Assembly (NCBI GenBank): GCA_014058105.1
Contig: JACGCM010000599.1
Coordinates: 124,001-188,000 of the forward strand
Direction of reading: 5' to 3'
DNA from: Kingdonia uniflora
Lineage: Eukaryota > Streptophyta > Magnoliopsida > Ranunculales > Circaeasteraceae
DNA: 64,000 bases
Below, piece by piece: positions 12,091-25,400 of this stretch. The position numbers and the translations under genes were made by a program. Position 1 is the first letter of the stretch; each line of letters opens with the position of its first letter. Below the pieces are notes generated by a model that saw only the letters and a program-made list of their open reading frames with translations, searched no databases and was not told the origin of the DNA.

Positions 12091-13273
12091 TTATAATATA
12101 ACTAAAGATCAAGATCAAGCAAATACAATTGACACTAAACTATATCTTTTATTCAATAATCTGAAATAACTCTCATAATTGAAAATAACCCTAATAACTC
12201 TATAACCAAATAGCAGTTGTGACGACCTACCGAACGCTGGCCAAATCCACCCTAGCGTTTTGAGTTATGTTCGAGTATATATGTTCTCTATATCCTAATA
12301 TAGTTGCATGCCAAGTTTCGTCAAAATCGGATTCGGTTAAGGGGGCGAAAAGGGCCAGTACGCTTCGTCTTCAGTTTTAACGTTTCCTTTTGGAATTTGA
12401 CTATTTACCTAGTAGCTATATTAAGGAGGAACCTTGGTCCAATCCTCCCCATGACTAAAAGAGCTTTAATGCTTGGTCATCAAGGACCCCGGCTCATGGG
12501 CTATCTACAAAGGATAGTCATGAGTTCTCCTAGGCCTAGGGAAGGCCTGGGGACATTGCCTCGCAATGCGGGCCGGTTTTCCAAAGAGGGCTTTATATGG
12601 CGCCGCTATGCCCCACGAGCTACTCGAGACGCACCGCCCCTTACAGATGGACAATATAAATAGTCCAGGCTCGTCGCCCCTTCATATATGAGTCCCTTAT
12701 CTGGAAACCGACATATTGAGCTACTCTGATCCACTACAGGACAGGTGTGTTTTCCGTACCTCGTGCGCGCCACGAGAGATTACGCTGTAGGGATTGTTGA
12801 GGGAACCTTCAGGGTTGTTGCCTATTCCGAATACATATTCGATGACCCCTCACGAGTATCCAGGATTATCCGGATGTCGCTCTAGCATCCGTGGGTTATA
12901 TTCCACTAGCGCGCCGTGCCCGTGAAGATGGCTGGTACACGCTGACGGCATGTGCGTGTACGCCGCACGGTCCCTTATTTCCATTGTGCTCCGGGCACTG
13001 TAGAGGCAGACCCGGGCTGGGCCGTGACAGCAGTGACCAACTAAAGACCCATGGGATGGCTTTTATGAAGAGAAGCCCTAATCCCACTAACATTAGGGTT
13101 CCTAAAATTAGGAGAACATTCCTAATCCCACTAACTCATTACATAACTAAAACATAAAGATAACGTGTAGAAAATAATAAACTAAATGAGAGAGTGGCGT
13201 CGACAAAGCGACCTTGAGAGAGATGCCATCTCCCTAAGCATATGCACAAACGGTGAGGAACCGTGTCACATCA
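12091..13273 (-). repeat. 5' LTR of the non-autonomous element, split by a solo LTR
   Basis: Bases 12120-12212 and 13030-13273 together match the 3' LTR at 9874-10216. The middle is a foreign insertion (12218-13029). The outer end on the - strand is TGATGTGACACGG, as in the other LTR. The right flank (13274 on) leads directly into the SINA first coding exon. Confidence 0.8.
12218..13029. mobile_element. Solo LTR (812 bp) nested in the 5' LTR, 5 bp target duplication
   Basis: The insert begins TGTGACG and ends CGTGACA, the TG...CA of an LTR. It is flanked by the perfect 5 bp duplication GCAGT at 12213-12217 and 13030-13034. Removing it restores alignment with the other LTR. It is clearly more GC-rich than its surroundings. 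A TATA-like ATATAAATAG lies near 12653, which suggests + orientation. There is no internal gene; the 119-codon ORF within it has no recognisable domain. The parent family is not identified. Confidence 0.85.
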
Positions 13274-13369
13274 AGGTATTTGTGGAAATTTACATTTAGG
13301 TTTCTAGGAAAGATTTGCAGATTTAAAACGTTGTTTATATTTGGCTGAAGGAGTGGGAAAACGAAGCCT

Positions 13370-13817
13370 ACTGTTGTTGATCCTCCCAACGTCTGGTATG
13401 GCATCTATGAAAACTTATTATGATGACATGCTAACAAATCCTGATATTATCCGAACCGCTCAAGATGAAGAAATGCTGGAAAAAAGAGAACATGTGAATG
13501 ATCCTGCTCAGCACTCTCCAAAACCTAAAGTGGTTGTTACCAGTGGTGTTCATGACCTCTTAGATTGCCCAGTATGCCTAAATGCTATGTACCCTCCTAT
13601 TCATCAGGTTTGTTTATATGCATTTTCTAATCCCAACTTGAGTTATTCATTCACGTTTGAGGTCTCTCTTAGTTCTTTTTTTTTATTGCTAGTGTAAGTT
13701 TCATTGCATAACTTGTTTTATGCTGTTAGATTCTGTTAACTCTTGGATTTCCCATTGAGTATACATTTTTATTCATTTTTACTGTTGTTGATCCTCCCAA
13801 CGTCTGGTATGGCATCT
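13370..13817 (+). repeat. 37 bp exact direct repeat: exon start region copied into intron 1
   Basis: The 37 bases at 13370-13406, spanning the SINA start codon, recur exactly at 13781-13817 inside intron 1. A second pair of short similar segments (GTAAGTTTCATTG followed by ATAACTTG, near 13694 and 13828) lies close by. The intron copy carries the ATG but is not followed by the coding frame. It looks like a small local duplication. Confidence 0.85.
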
Positions 13818-15096
13818 GTTAGAATTGCTGTAAGTTTCATTGTATAACTTGATACAATTTCACCTTATTAAAACAAAAGTACGAAAACCATGCATTAAGC
13901 TTTAGATGTCTTCATTCATGTTTTTGTAGTATGACAATCAACAACATTCGGTGTTCACGAAGAACTTGACTGATGAGTGATATGTCAAAAAGCAAAATTC
14001 CGTTTAAACGATATAGGAGTATGCTTGGATCTAGTGCAAGTCTTTCTGTTTGCATTTGGCAATTAATCCATGAAGAATAAGAGAGAACTAGGGTTGTCAT
14101 AATCCTTTATTAAATGGTATATAAGACAAAGTAATGCCATAATACATAATGAAATGCTATAGAAGATAATAATGAAATTGTTGTAATCTCAATCTATTAT
14201 AAGCATTTAAAATATGTGATCTACAAGCACTATTTTGTGTCGAACCAGGTAATTGTGTCAAGAATATCATAAATTTTTTATTTTTTTTCCTCTCTTGGTT
14301 GCAGTGTTCAAATGGGCATACATTGTGCTCTAGCTGTAAGCCAAGAGTTCAAAACAGATGCCCTACTTGCAGACATGAACTTGGCAACATAAGATGTCTT
14401 GCATTAGAACAGGTTGCAGCCACTCTTGAACTTCCATGCAGATACCTGAGTTTTGGATGTGTGGGCATATATCCTTACTATGATAAGTTGAAACATGAAT
14501 CTCAGTGCAAGTTTAGACCCTACAACTGTCCCTATGCTGGTTCTGAGTGCACTGTCATGGGTGACATTCCTTTTCTGGTGAACCATTTGAAAGACGAACA
14601 TAAGGTCGACATGCACAGTGGGAGCACTTTTAACCATCGGTATGTCAAGTCAAATCCAACTGAAGTTGAGAATGCCACATGGATGCTAACGGTATGTTGA
14701 ACCATTGTTCTGTTTATGCCTTTATTATAATTTGAAGTTGTCCTAACAAGATTAATATCTTTTGCGGGTTTGTAGGTTTTCAGTTGTTTTGGGCAGTACT
14801 TCTGTCTGCATTTTGAGGCTTTTCAGTTGGGAGGTGCTCCTGTTTATATTGCGTTCTTGCGTTATATGGGTGACGATGTCGAGGCCAAAAACTACAGCTA
14901 CACTCTGGAGGTGGGTGGAACTGGGCGAAAAACCATATGGCAAGGGGTGCCTCGAAGTATTAGGGACAGCCACAAGAAAGTGCGTGACAGTTACGATGGA
15001 CTCATCATACAAAGGAACATGGCTCTCTTCTTCTCTGGAGGAGACAGGAAGGAGTTGAAGCTGAGAGTGACTGGAAGAATTTGGAAAGACCAATAG
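13398..15096 (+). CDS. SINAT: SINA-type RING E3 ubiquitin-protein ligase (three coding exons)
   Basis: Coding exons are 13398-13607, 14305-14691 and 14776-15096, all joined in phase 0 with GT-AG introns, giving 305 aa, a normal length for plant SINA proteins. The C3HC4 RING is split by intron 1: C57, C60, then C71, H75, C78, C81, C89, C92. It is followed by the SIAH-type zinc-finger region (about residues 110-170, with the CPYAGSEC and FNHRYVKSN signatures) and the C-terminal TRAF-like Sina domain that binds substrate and mediates dimerisation. It ends GRIWKDQ. Members transfer ubiquitin to target proteins and act in plant stress, hormone and autophagy signalling. I chose the ATG at 13398 because the frame upstream has no ATG. 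No break is seen. The gene ends 1.4 kb from P5CR, tail to tail. The exact paralogue number is not determined. Confidence 0.93.
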
Positions 15097-16471
15097 TAGG
15101 TCAGGATGAACATTTTACAGTCTCTCCTCCCCTGTCAGTCCTTTTGGCTACTTCTCTTTTTGATATATTAGGATGGACTAGCTGAGAGATGTGTGCAATG
15201 TGGAATAGGATTTTGGTCTCAGTTGACTAAATATATCTATCACATTTTGGTATGAAAAAATGTAAAATTATTGCAAGATTCTTGTAAACTATGGTTAACC
15301 TTTTGAATTTGCAGTGTCCATTGCATGTTAATCTTACTACATTATATTTGCTCTCTCAACTTAGTTTATGATAAACCTATGTACAACTTCAAAATGTGTG
15401 TGACATGTCTTTAAGGTGCTCTATGGCCTTAACTTTCATATTAGCTGTGTAAACCTGAACACTAATCGTCATACTTGGGATTTCGGCTGTTTGGGATTTC
15501 AAAAACAAATTAAACTCTTGCAAAGCTCTTGCGTGACTGATAGATCAAAACTTATTTGTGGCAATTATGTTTAGTTTGACCCTTTTATGGTTGTCAGGAA
15601 TCGGTGAATTAAATATGAGGTTCAAAGCCACCCATCTTTGACATTCAGAGTTAGAATGAAAACAATGTTTCCTCAGACAATATCAACTATGATCAGATTG
15701 AAGAAAAGTTTCCTCAATTTCTTTGATTTGCTCAAACATGATTCCCTCAACCTAATTGAATGATTATATGTATGTATAAGCACAAGTGGTAAGTCAGCAA
15801 TAGGTAGTCCAGCTTCTCCGAAATTCGAATCCTTCCGCCTTTTTAGTGCCCAATCCCTTTGGAGGTTTGAATCCTTCCGTTCGCTTGGTATTCTTAAGTC
15901 ACATTTCCATCTTGATATGGTTAGCATATCCAAAAGTACTTGCAACTTTACACTTACTTCTATCAAGTTATTTTAGACAGTTCGGATTATTTCATTTTGG
16001 GTAACTTTGGAGTTTCCTCGAGATGCAAGTGATTACATTTTATAGGCAGTCCAAAAAACAGAGTTGTAGAGTTTTCAGTTAGGTCTCAGGTAGCTTGAAG
16101 AAATGAAGTGCAGCCATCATAAAGTGGCTCTTTTGTACGGTGAAGTTAAAAGCCTGAAGTTTTAATCAATTTCACAAAAAAATATACTTAATTTCTCACC
16201 TTAACAGTAGGACTGCAAGAACTTGCAAAACCAGAGCTCGGAAACTTAAAGGAGCAAATGCAGAAACTCTAATACCCAAGGACCATTATTATATACATGA
16301 TCTCTAAGCTGGTTAGGACTCAATAACTAGACAGGTTAGTCTGCATTGATCAAAACAAAAATCAAGAGAGAGAAATAATTGTCATAAAAAATGAAAATCC
16401 TGGTTTTCCTTTCAATAGCCAATATAAGCGTATACAGGTGGACCTTGAACCAATTACAAGGCCTAGGACTT
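15097..16471. other. Intergenic region between the convergent SINA and P5CR genes
   Basis: This stretch should contain the 3' untranslated regions of both genes. No ORF with a recognisable domain is present. Polyadenylation signals could not be assigned with confidence. A short imperfect direct repeat (GAATCCTTCCG) occurs at about 15825 and 15868. Confidence 0.6.
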
Positions 16472-19400
16472 CTACCTCTTTGAAAATTCCCGGCTGCGAT
16501 TAGCAGCAGCAAGTACAGTGTTCATTATAATTCCACGGAAACCACCCTTTTCTAACTCATGAATTCCAGCAATGGTAGTCCCTCCTGGTGAAGCGACGTC
16601 ATCTTTCAACTGCCCAGGGTGCTTTCCCGTGTTAACGGCCATAGCTGCTGCTCCTAAGACCTGTAATTTAAGTATCATATTAATTACTAACATATTTTCC
16701 ACACAAGGAATTTTTTTGGCAATGGTAGAAATCACAGAACTTTTTTTTGTAAATAAATATAGATTTATCATAATTCTTATATTGGAACTCCCAATAACCT
16801 TGCACTGGAATGAGGAAGCTGCGTCTAATTGACTTCAGGGGCATAAAAAAACAAAAGATTTTCAAAACCTTAGAAAAGAGACATCATTATTGAAATTTAT
16901 TAGACTTACTGTTTGTGAAGCTAGACCTAAAGCAAGGTCCCGTGGAAGACCAGCAGCTACTCCCCCGTCAGCCAGAGCCTCTATTGCAAGATAAATATAC
17001 GCTGGGCCACTACCACTAAACAGGGCACATATAATGAGCCAATCAGATTCAAATGCTAAAACTGATTCAGACACCATTTATATGGGATGGTGACGACTTT
17101 TTTATTAATACGATAAACAACTTCAACTTGCATACTATAATTTTTACTCTACTTATTTACTTGAGAAGAATGCATAAGTTACGTTTCTCCGCATTTTGTG
17201 CGATGCAGAAAATCCAAATCTGTCTCCCATCATGTACAAAAAAAGAATTGAATTTTATGGTGTCAAGTTTAGGCCTACCTCAACCCAGTGACTGCATCAA
17301 ACAATTTCTCATCCGCTTTCCATACCTTGCCAATTGCTCCAAATAAATTAGCTATAAGTTCTCCATCTTCTTTGGTTGCGGATTCTCCCAAGCTCATAAC
17401 TATAAAATTGTACATCCGAAGTTCATAGCAGTAGCATATCATAGAAAAAAGAATATACTAATATACTACATTATGAGCAAGAATTCCTTGGATTCAAATT
17501 GGAACAATATCATTCGATACATCATTCTACTTAAGTAATTTCAAACTGCTTTAGATAATTAGAAGCTATCCCAAGGGAGTAAAAACTGGTTAAGGAGTTG
17601 AGTTCCCTTTCGAACTTTTTGAAAGGGAAATAATACACAAAACAGATTTATAGTAATAGACATTATTATGCTTCTCCAACATTTGAACTTCTCATTTCGA
17701 ATGAGAGTTTGGAATAGTTTCTGCACACCATTTATTTTCTTATAATTTCAAGGAAATTTGGGATAGACAAGATACTGCGCATAATTTTCAAGACATTGTA
17801 TGACAAGCATATCTTGTTAACATGAATTAAAAGAACTCTACAGACCAAGTTCGTAGATGTGACTTTACGAGCAATAAAACCGAGAATTAAGGTGCCTATT
17901 GTTGTGAGTGCGAAATCCATGTGTTCTATAAACTAAACAAAGGTAATTAGAGTAGCAGGTACGATTGCCCGAGAATCAAGCTGCCTATCGTTGTCAGTCT
18001 GCGAAATCCATGTGTTTCCTATAAACTAAACAACGGTAACAAGCGTAGCAGGTGTGATTGCCCATAGGTATGATTGCCTTTGATATCATGAGGCATGGAA
18101 TACGCTTTGTTCCAGTTTGATGTTTACGTCTGGATACAAGGTAAAAAATTAACTATATTATGGAGGAAGCTTCCTTGGGTATGGTCTGGGCAACTATGCT
18201 CGCCTGGGACATGAAACTGATATGGCTTGGATGCAGTGTGGTATCCTACGTTAGTCTTGGGTACAACACTAAATATATCTTCCTTTGGCTGGCGTAAGAA
18301 CTTGATTCCACATGGACGCGAACTTGATACCACATGGACGCGAGCAGGTATGGCAATTATATATGGCGGCAAATATTAAATGGCCACGGATGGTCGTGGG
18401 CAATAGCTTGCTGGGCTACTTCTGGAGCGTAACCGTAGGTTATGTGGGCAAAAGTACATGAGAATCATGTGTTGGGTGGTGATACAAGTTATGACTCCTT
18501 TAAAGGTGTCATGGTGGCATGAAAAGTTTTTGGTTCAAATTTAAAGTGGATCCTTGCATGCACCCCATTTGAAAGAGTTTTTAGGAGGAAACTTTAGCTC
18601 AAAACACTTGCAAGTGTGCTAGAGCATTTGGGTGTTTGTTATTTCCATGTGCATGCCTGATACGTAGACATGTATAATAGGAATGGGCTGCTTGTAACAT
18701 GTGTCCCCAGGGGACGTGTTTAATTATTTTGCCAGGCATTTTTAAGTTTTCTCTTGCTGCTGGAGAATGAAAAAAGATGTGAATGTGAGTATCTTGTAAT
18801 CCCTAAATGGATACAAGTTTTCTGCAGCTGGCTTCTGGTAAGAAAAAAATGAAAAGAAAACTTATATCTTGTGAAGTAATGAGAAATCCAAGAAAACTTA
18901 TAATTTTCTGACCATTGAAGACAGGAAATTTGATCTTTGTGAAATCCCAATGATAGCCACAGGCATAGTTTCATTCACCGGAAAGTAATGAGGGGTTGCA
19001 TTTGAACAATGAATTTTCTTGTGCAAAGAAGAGTGGTCAATGACACCATCTGCCAAATATGTAAAGCTGATGAGAGTAACGATCATTTGTTTATGGGATG
19101 CATTTGTTACAGTGGTCAGAAAATTCCTGCTTCTACTAGTTCCCAAGAGCTTCAAGAGGTGTTCAGAGGTCTCCAACTGGCTGTCCGAAATGGTTACAAG
19201 AACGTTTGGGTGACTACAACCTCTAAAGCTATGCTTGCTTATCTTAAAGATGAGGGTGATCCCCCTTGGGACTGTGCACACACCTAAAGCTACCAAGGCT
19301 GTAAAATTGATGTATCACGGTTTCCACTGCGTATACATATACTTAGAGAGAGGGCATTTCTCTCTCGAGTCTCTAAGTTGGTGTCACCCTTTCTATTTTT

Positions 19401-22400
19401 CGTATTTTGTCATTTTCTATTTTTATGTAATTGAGTGGGAAGTTAGAATAACTACTAGACAGGCTTAACTTTAGGTACCTCTGATGTTAGTTTAGTAGGA
19501 TTACGGCTTGTTTCTATAAAAACCATTGGCTCTAATGTATCCCTGGCTCTATAACGCTTGTGATCTTAAGCTTGGAAAAGTGAACGAGTTTTACGACTGG
19601 AGAAGGAGACAGCAAGTTGGAATTTTTATTTTTGAAGGGATCTTTTTGATAGGAAGCTAGATGATCCCGGGATTATGACTCTAAAGTCACCTCGGTTACG
19701 ATTTGATTGGGGTAAGACAAATGGAAATGGAAGTGTGTTGAGAACGGGATATTTACGGTGATGTCCATGTACAATCATTCAGTGGAAGCAAGAAGCACAA
19801 GAGGTGAGTATCGAGTCGTGAACTTCCCGAAACGCTTGGTTTGGAAGAAAGATATCCCGTCCAAAGTTATTTTATTATTATTGGGGAGTGACCTGGGCGA
19901 GAACAACGAATAAAGATCAATACGACGAAGAGGTATGAATGTGGACAATTTGTCTCCTCTTTGTGGTATTGCGGATGAGACTATTGATCATCTACTTTTA
20001 CATTATTGAACCACGATGTAGGCATGAAATCATTTTCTTAATCTCAACGATGTTTCTTAGATTTTTGAAAGAGATTTATTTCTTCCTTAAAATCGTGGTG
20101 GTGTACACCGTTTAGGAAAAAGACTGGAAGAGCTCTTTGAGACCTTACCCTTCCGGTCCTTTCTTCGATAAATTATTTTTACATTCTTAAAGAAGAAAAC
20201 GAAACATTTGGATCGAATTTAAAGTTCATTCTAAGATGCCAGTTGTAAGAGTTCTCTAAGTTGTAAGAGTTCTCTAGGAGGGTACTATAGCCCAAAACAC
20301 CTGGCAAGTGCTAGAGCACTTGGGTGTTGGTTATTTCCATGTGTATTTTTGAGATTTAGACATGTGTAATAGGAATGAGCTGCTTCTAACATGCGTCCCT
20401 TGGGGACATGGGCAGTGATTTTGATAGGCGTTATAAGTTTTTTCTTGTTTTGGGGGATTGGCAAGAGATGCAAGTGTGAATATCTTGTAATCTAGAAATT
20501 GATACAAGTAATAATACATAGGCTGGGACCTTGAGAATCTGTATATTTGATGGTGTAAATGCTTGTGGAATTCATAGTTGATTGTCCCTGCTATTCCACT
20601 GAGTGTGCTGAACTAAGATAGCGATCTTAGTGCATTCACTGAATGATTATTGTGAAGAAAATTAGGGCTTGGAATGGACCCCGGGCCACCTACCATGGTA
20701 CTTGTTTCGGGACTGGAAAGACAAAAACAACTATTCCATTTCTCTTTCTCTATACAGACATAGAAACTTCTTATGAAGTTATGAAGTACATTTGAAGCAG
20801 ATCAATTACATCTTTGTCTCATACACTTGAAGCAGATCAATAACATTTCATTAATTTCTACACAAAAAGCACGCCGAAAAGAAAAGTTTCCCTAACATCT
20901 AATTTTTAATTATTAAAGTAATAAGCCTATAACATTACCTTCAAAAGAAAAACAAATATTTCTGGTAAACACATTTAAATATAAAACAGTCACCTGATGC
21001 TGCTTCACCAACAGCGGCAGGAGTATTTGGCATCACTCTAATAAGACGACTATGCCCTGCCCATTCCTGTTATGAAATACAAGAGTGATTCAGACTGTTA
21101 ATGATAAAGACTTCCTTGTATCAAACCGAAATATAGACATAACATTATTGAAGCTTTGACATATCAACAGAGATTTCAAGAGAGAGAGCTGCAATTTCCC
21201 CAATGAGACTTAAATATATTATGGTGATTATGCACCAACATCATTTCAAAAATTATAATTTCCAAGGAAGCAAGATTATATCATTAATAAACAACACAAA
21301 TTAGGTTCTCAACCATAGATGGAAGTCCCTCTTATTTATATTCTAACTTCCAAAAAAGAAGTTCCTTTATAGTTTATATCTATCAAAGCAATCATATCTT
21401 GTGTGAGAAATAAAGTAACACAAAACACATACTAAAGTTGTGGATAAATCTCTCCTTGAGATGAGTGTAACGTTAGAGTCCACATCATACATCCTTGCTT
21501 CACAAAGTTTGTCAACGAACTCTAAACGTCAAGAACATCATTTGGAGCATGAGCTACATTGACCACACCCGCATTGGAGGTTCTTCATCTTTTGAAACGA
21601 ATTTCTGAGCAGTTCCAACAAATCGTTCATGTAGACTTCGATCCATAATCCAAAGGTCTTCTTTGGATGAATTTATGGTGCTTTTTTTTAACTGCACCCA
21701 AAATGAGTATAGGTACCACTCTGAGAATGAACAACTGTAGTGGTCGTAAGAGTCACTGTAGATGTAGCACAGGCCGCATAGGTTTTCAATTTTGAAAGGT
21801 CTTAGGCCCATTTTGCAAGTATAGATACTACTTTGGCATGACCATAATATATCACCTACTTTCTAGGTAAATGAAAGCGTTCTTTTGTTAGTGTATTTTT
21901 TTTACAACTATTAATTACTGCAACCATAAGGCGTCTTCACTCCCCTCTCCTCCTACCCAGCACGTAAGAAGACCCTTTGCTTAGGTGTTATTATATTATG
22001 CCATGAAACACATTCTGTTAGCGTCGATGTGATAAAAAAAAGAAAATGAAATGTGTGCTTTTTCAATTGTTTGAGGTTACGTTGAAGGCAGGGTGTCAAA
22101 GCCGGAATGCCCATTAACTGCCAATGGATTTTGAAATCAGGGCTAGTAAGCAACCTGCAGGTGGACTAACTACAATACAATAAAGTAGCTAAGATACTCC
22201 TTACATTTCGTCCAGCTAAAAGGGAAATGACTCACACTTCTTAAATATATATTAGATAGAAAATCACGTTTCTTTTTTCTGTCAAGAGACACCATGACTT
22301 TCTTCCACATGCAAAGTTGAATGTTCAATCTATGGATATAACATAAGTTACATAACATATCTTTTCATATTAGTAAGTGGTCTGTGCAGCAATTTTAGAA

Positions 22401-25400
22401 AATTATCCTTTATTAGATGCTGAGTGGAAATATATCCATATTCATCTGAAGCTGCATACTTAAAATGCTTTACTTGCATTAGTTCAAAAGGTATACCAAT
22501 AGAAGATATTTAGAGACTCCATGAACATACCTGCAAATCACTCATTTTTACTCCAGCAGCAACGGACACCAATAATTTATTTTCAGTCAGCAGTGGTTTT
22601 AGCTGCAAAACCACTTCCTTAACTGCAATAGCGACAAATAATTTAGTGGATAATAAAAGTAATAAAATTATGATGAGAATTTCAATTATTACAATACATC
22701 TTCTAAGAAAAGGAATTAATGGCTATGACATTTCTGATCTCCATCTGAATCAAGTAGTCATGTATCTTACAAAGTAGTATTTCTCCAAAATAAGCATCCA
22801 AATATCTTTGACTGTCATCCATGATAAAACACAAAGGTTTTATAGTCTTTGTTTTTATAGGAAACTACTATGCTATCTGGATTGATCAAACACAAAATAG
22901 AAAAGACTCTCCCATAATTTCTCTCCAACATTCTTTTTTATTTTTTGAGAATGTAAAAATAATTTATTGATCAAGAGAGGGGAACTTTCCGAGATGGAAT
23001 GATTACAACCCGAAGGCATATAAGAAAAAAGATACTCGACCCCACACCGGATCCGTGGTAACTAAATCTTTCCTCTGCTACATATGCTAATGCCGCAAAC
23101 ATCTATAAGCTATACTAAATGTAAGCAAGTACAAAGAGCAAAAATGGAGAGTGGGGATGAGAAAAAGTATTTCTACTCAACCCAATACTTGTTCGTTCAT
23201 AAGAGAATACAAACTTGTCCCTACCACTCTCTGACATACTAACAATCTCTCACGCAAAGTGGGTGATCCACACTTAGAACACGTAGTGGACCTACTTATA
23301 CCCATACTTAACACTTCCCCAACTGATGACTCTATAATTCTAGATTGGACCGCAATAAATACTCCCCATCACAATGAAAACTTAATATCCCAACTTTTGT
23401 CTTCAAAACTTAATTTTCAAGAACTTCAAATTTGGTCAAACTTTATCGGTGATATCTCCTCTTAAATATTGGTCATGGGTTAGATCAAAAGCCTCAAATC
23501 AACCAAAAATACTTTCCACAAATTGAATTTGTGTTTATCATGTCGGAAAACTCCACACATGGATCAATATATTACATTTGGAAAGGTAAAACCAATAGAA
23601 TTTTCATAAGGAAACACCATTTAACTCGTGCCCAACCAACTGCAACAACAAAATAAACCAACTCCAGTAATAGCTATCACATAACAGTGGATTCTAGAGA
23701 CACATGTGCAACACGAGATGCAGATAGACCTCCTCCAACAACTCCGTTCACACATGTTACAATCCGAGTTATCCCAACATTTGATTCGTATGAGAGATGA
23801 TGGCCTTAGGCGAAGAATAATTTCCTTATGTTGACCCATTTTTGGTAAGTTTCGTAGCAGGTTTCGAGGTGCGGACCACGGTATTTTTTCAGCTTTTAAT
23901 TGTAGACGTCAGTAGATGTAGGGATGTTAGTGACAACATCGTACCCCCGCACTTGTGTATGACTTTGGGTTACGGTAAATTTCGTTGTAGAATTTAAAGT
24001 TTGAAGACGGGTATGCTATATCAGAAAGTTTCGAGTTCCATGATGTTTCAAGAACTTGCCAATTTCGTGGTCGAAATCTTTCGCAGATGGAGGGATTTGA
24101 TGTGAATCATCCTCTAATGGTCGTTCGCACTGTTATCATACTATTTATATTTATGCTCTTTTGATTCAAGTCACTCCATTGCTGGAGATGCTAAGTTGAT
24201 TTAGGGACTTGCTTGTTTAACCAACACAAAGTTAAAAAGGAAGCTTTCCCAATTTTAGTAGAATTCTATTTAGATTAGAATTAGAGTTGCTAATTCTAAT
24301 CCTTCTTATGTTCTATAAGGGGGGGGGGGAGTTTTATGTTTTAATTAGGTTGTTTAAGTTGAGATTAGGTTAGTGTTAAACGTAACACGATTTTGCTTCC
24401 GCATCGTTCGTTTACATTAGAATAGTAGTTTAAAAAATAAAAAGGAACACATAGTAGTCTAGTATCTTATTCTATAGTTTATGGATATTCTATCTAGCAG
24501 AAGTAATTAAGATCTAAAATAATCTCTTTCAAATTAACCCTAGACAATAATACTATAATCATAATTTATTTCAACTAATTTCACTTAAATAACCTGATAA
24601 CAATAATTCTTTCTAACCTATGGTGCTTATAGAATAAGCCTGCTAATTTTACTTGACTTCATATTGGGAAGTTTCTTATTTCATACGATACTTCAAAGCA
24701 ATTCCTTTATACATCAACAAACTTCGATCGGTTGCTGAAGTCTCCCAAATTGTGGCTAATTTCTTCAAGGTTCACATCCATCCTCAAAGATCCGATATTG
24801 TTAGTGGTCCGCCATCTACCATTATTACAATTCACACACTAATTGATGTAAATGCTTTAATTATATAATAGTCACATATTTAAAGAAAGGAAGGGAGTTG
24901 AAGCAAATTGTTGTCAACACCAAGAGAGCAAGTAGATATTGTTATTGTAGAACTATGTCAAAGCATTTCCAACAACATTATGTACTATTTCTAAAATCAA
25001 AGAAATATGGTCTTCCTGATGCTCCCTTTGGAAGTGTTAGTACATGTTGGTGGAGGAAGGGATAAGTGCGTGGGTGTGGTGGCTGTCGAATGATTTTCAT
25101 AAAATAAAAAATAAAATAAAAAGACCTATACGAACATCTCGCCTTTTTTTTTAGTGTGAAGATCTCTTTATGACCTAACCATGAGGTTGCATTTGAGAAC
25201 AATACCATGACATTTATCAAAACAGAAGTCTGTGTTTAGACCTAAGATACAAGGACATATGGATGTATGGAAAATTAGAAGTACTAAGGAAGCCCTAGAA
25301 GCAACTGGTCAGGAGGTAACACGGAGGAGGTGTTGGCTAGATTTGGAGGGGGACGTTATCGTGGTGTAATGATAGAGCGATATGGGGGTGGTTGATCTGT

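Larger units (their letters stand above)
9874..13273 (-). mobile_element. Non-autonomous LTR retrotransposon (gypsy-like organisation), - strand
   Basis: Two matching LTRs frame about 1.87 kb of internal DNA: the 3' LTR at 9874-10216 and the 5' LTR at about 12091-13273, which is enlarged by a nested solo LTR. On the - strand the LTR opens TGATGTGACACGG. A purine-rich tract (GTCGGGGAGAG) precedes the 3' LTR. A primer-binding site (TGGTATCAGAGCC) follows the 5' LTR. The internal part encodes an acidic coiled-coil gag-like ORF and two further short ORFs, but no protease, RT or integrase, so mobility would depend on a partner. The far end of the 3' LTR lacks about 30 bp present in the 5' copy, and no convincing target duplication is visible. 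It sits in the proposed SINA leader intron, antisense to that gene. Confidence 0.75.
17400..20993 (-). other. P5CR intron 4 with LINE debris
   Basis: This 3.6 kb intron holds a tandem duplication (17882-18063), two copies of a LINE 3' end (18537-18823 and 20215-20514) and two LINE coding fragments. All recognisable LINE pieces run antisense to P5CR. The rest is AT-rich with no gene. Confidence 0.75.

Noticed and set aside
12304..12663. 119-codon + strand ORF
   Set aside because: It lies wholly inside a solo LTR with a clear target duplication and has no recognisable domain; GC-rich sequence gives long chance ORFs.
9865..13278. 5 bp target duplication AGGTC/AGGTA around the non-autonomous LTR element
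   Set aside because: One mismatch, and the left LTR appears to lack its terminal 30 bp, so the apparent match is probably chance.
21554..21811. Possible copia protease fragment (EDLWIMD)
   Set aside because: Only a seven-residue phrase, without the Asp-Ser-Gly that should follow.
24653..24868. Possible gypsy integrase fragment ([13 protein letters not shown]...SDIV)
   Set aside because: Weak resemblance over about 30 residues, no catalytic residues in place, and the DNA continues into a non-coding duplicated block.
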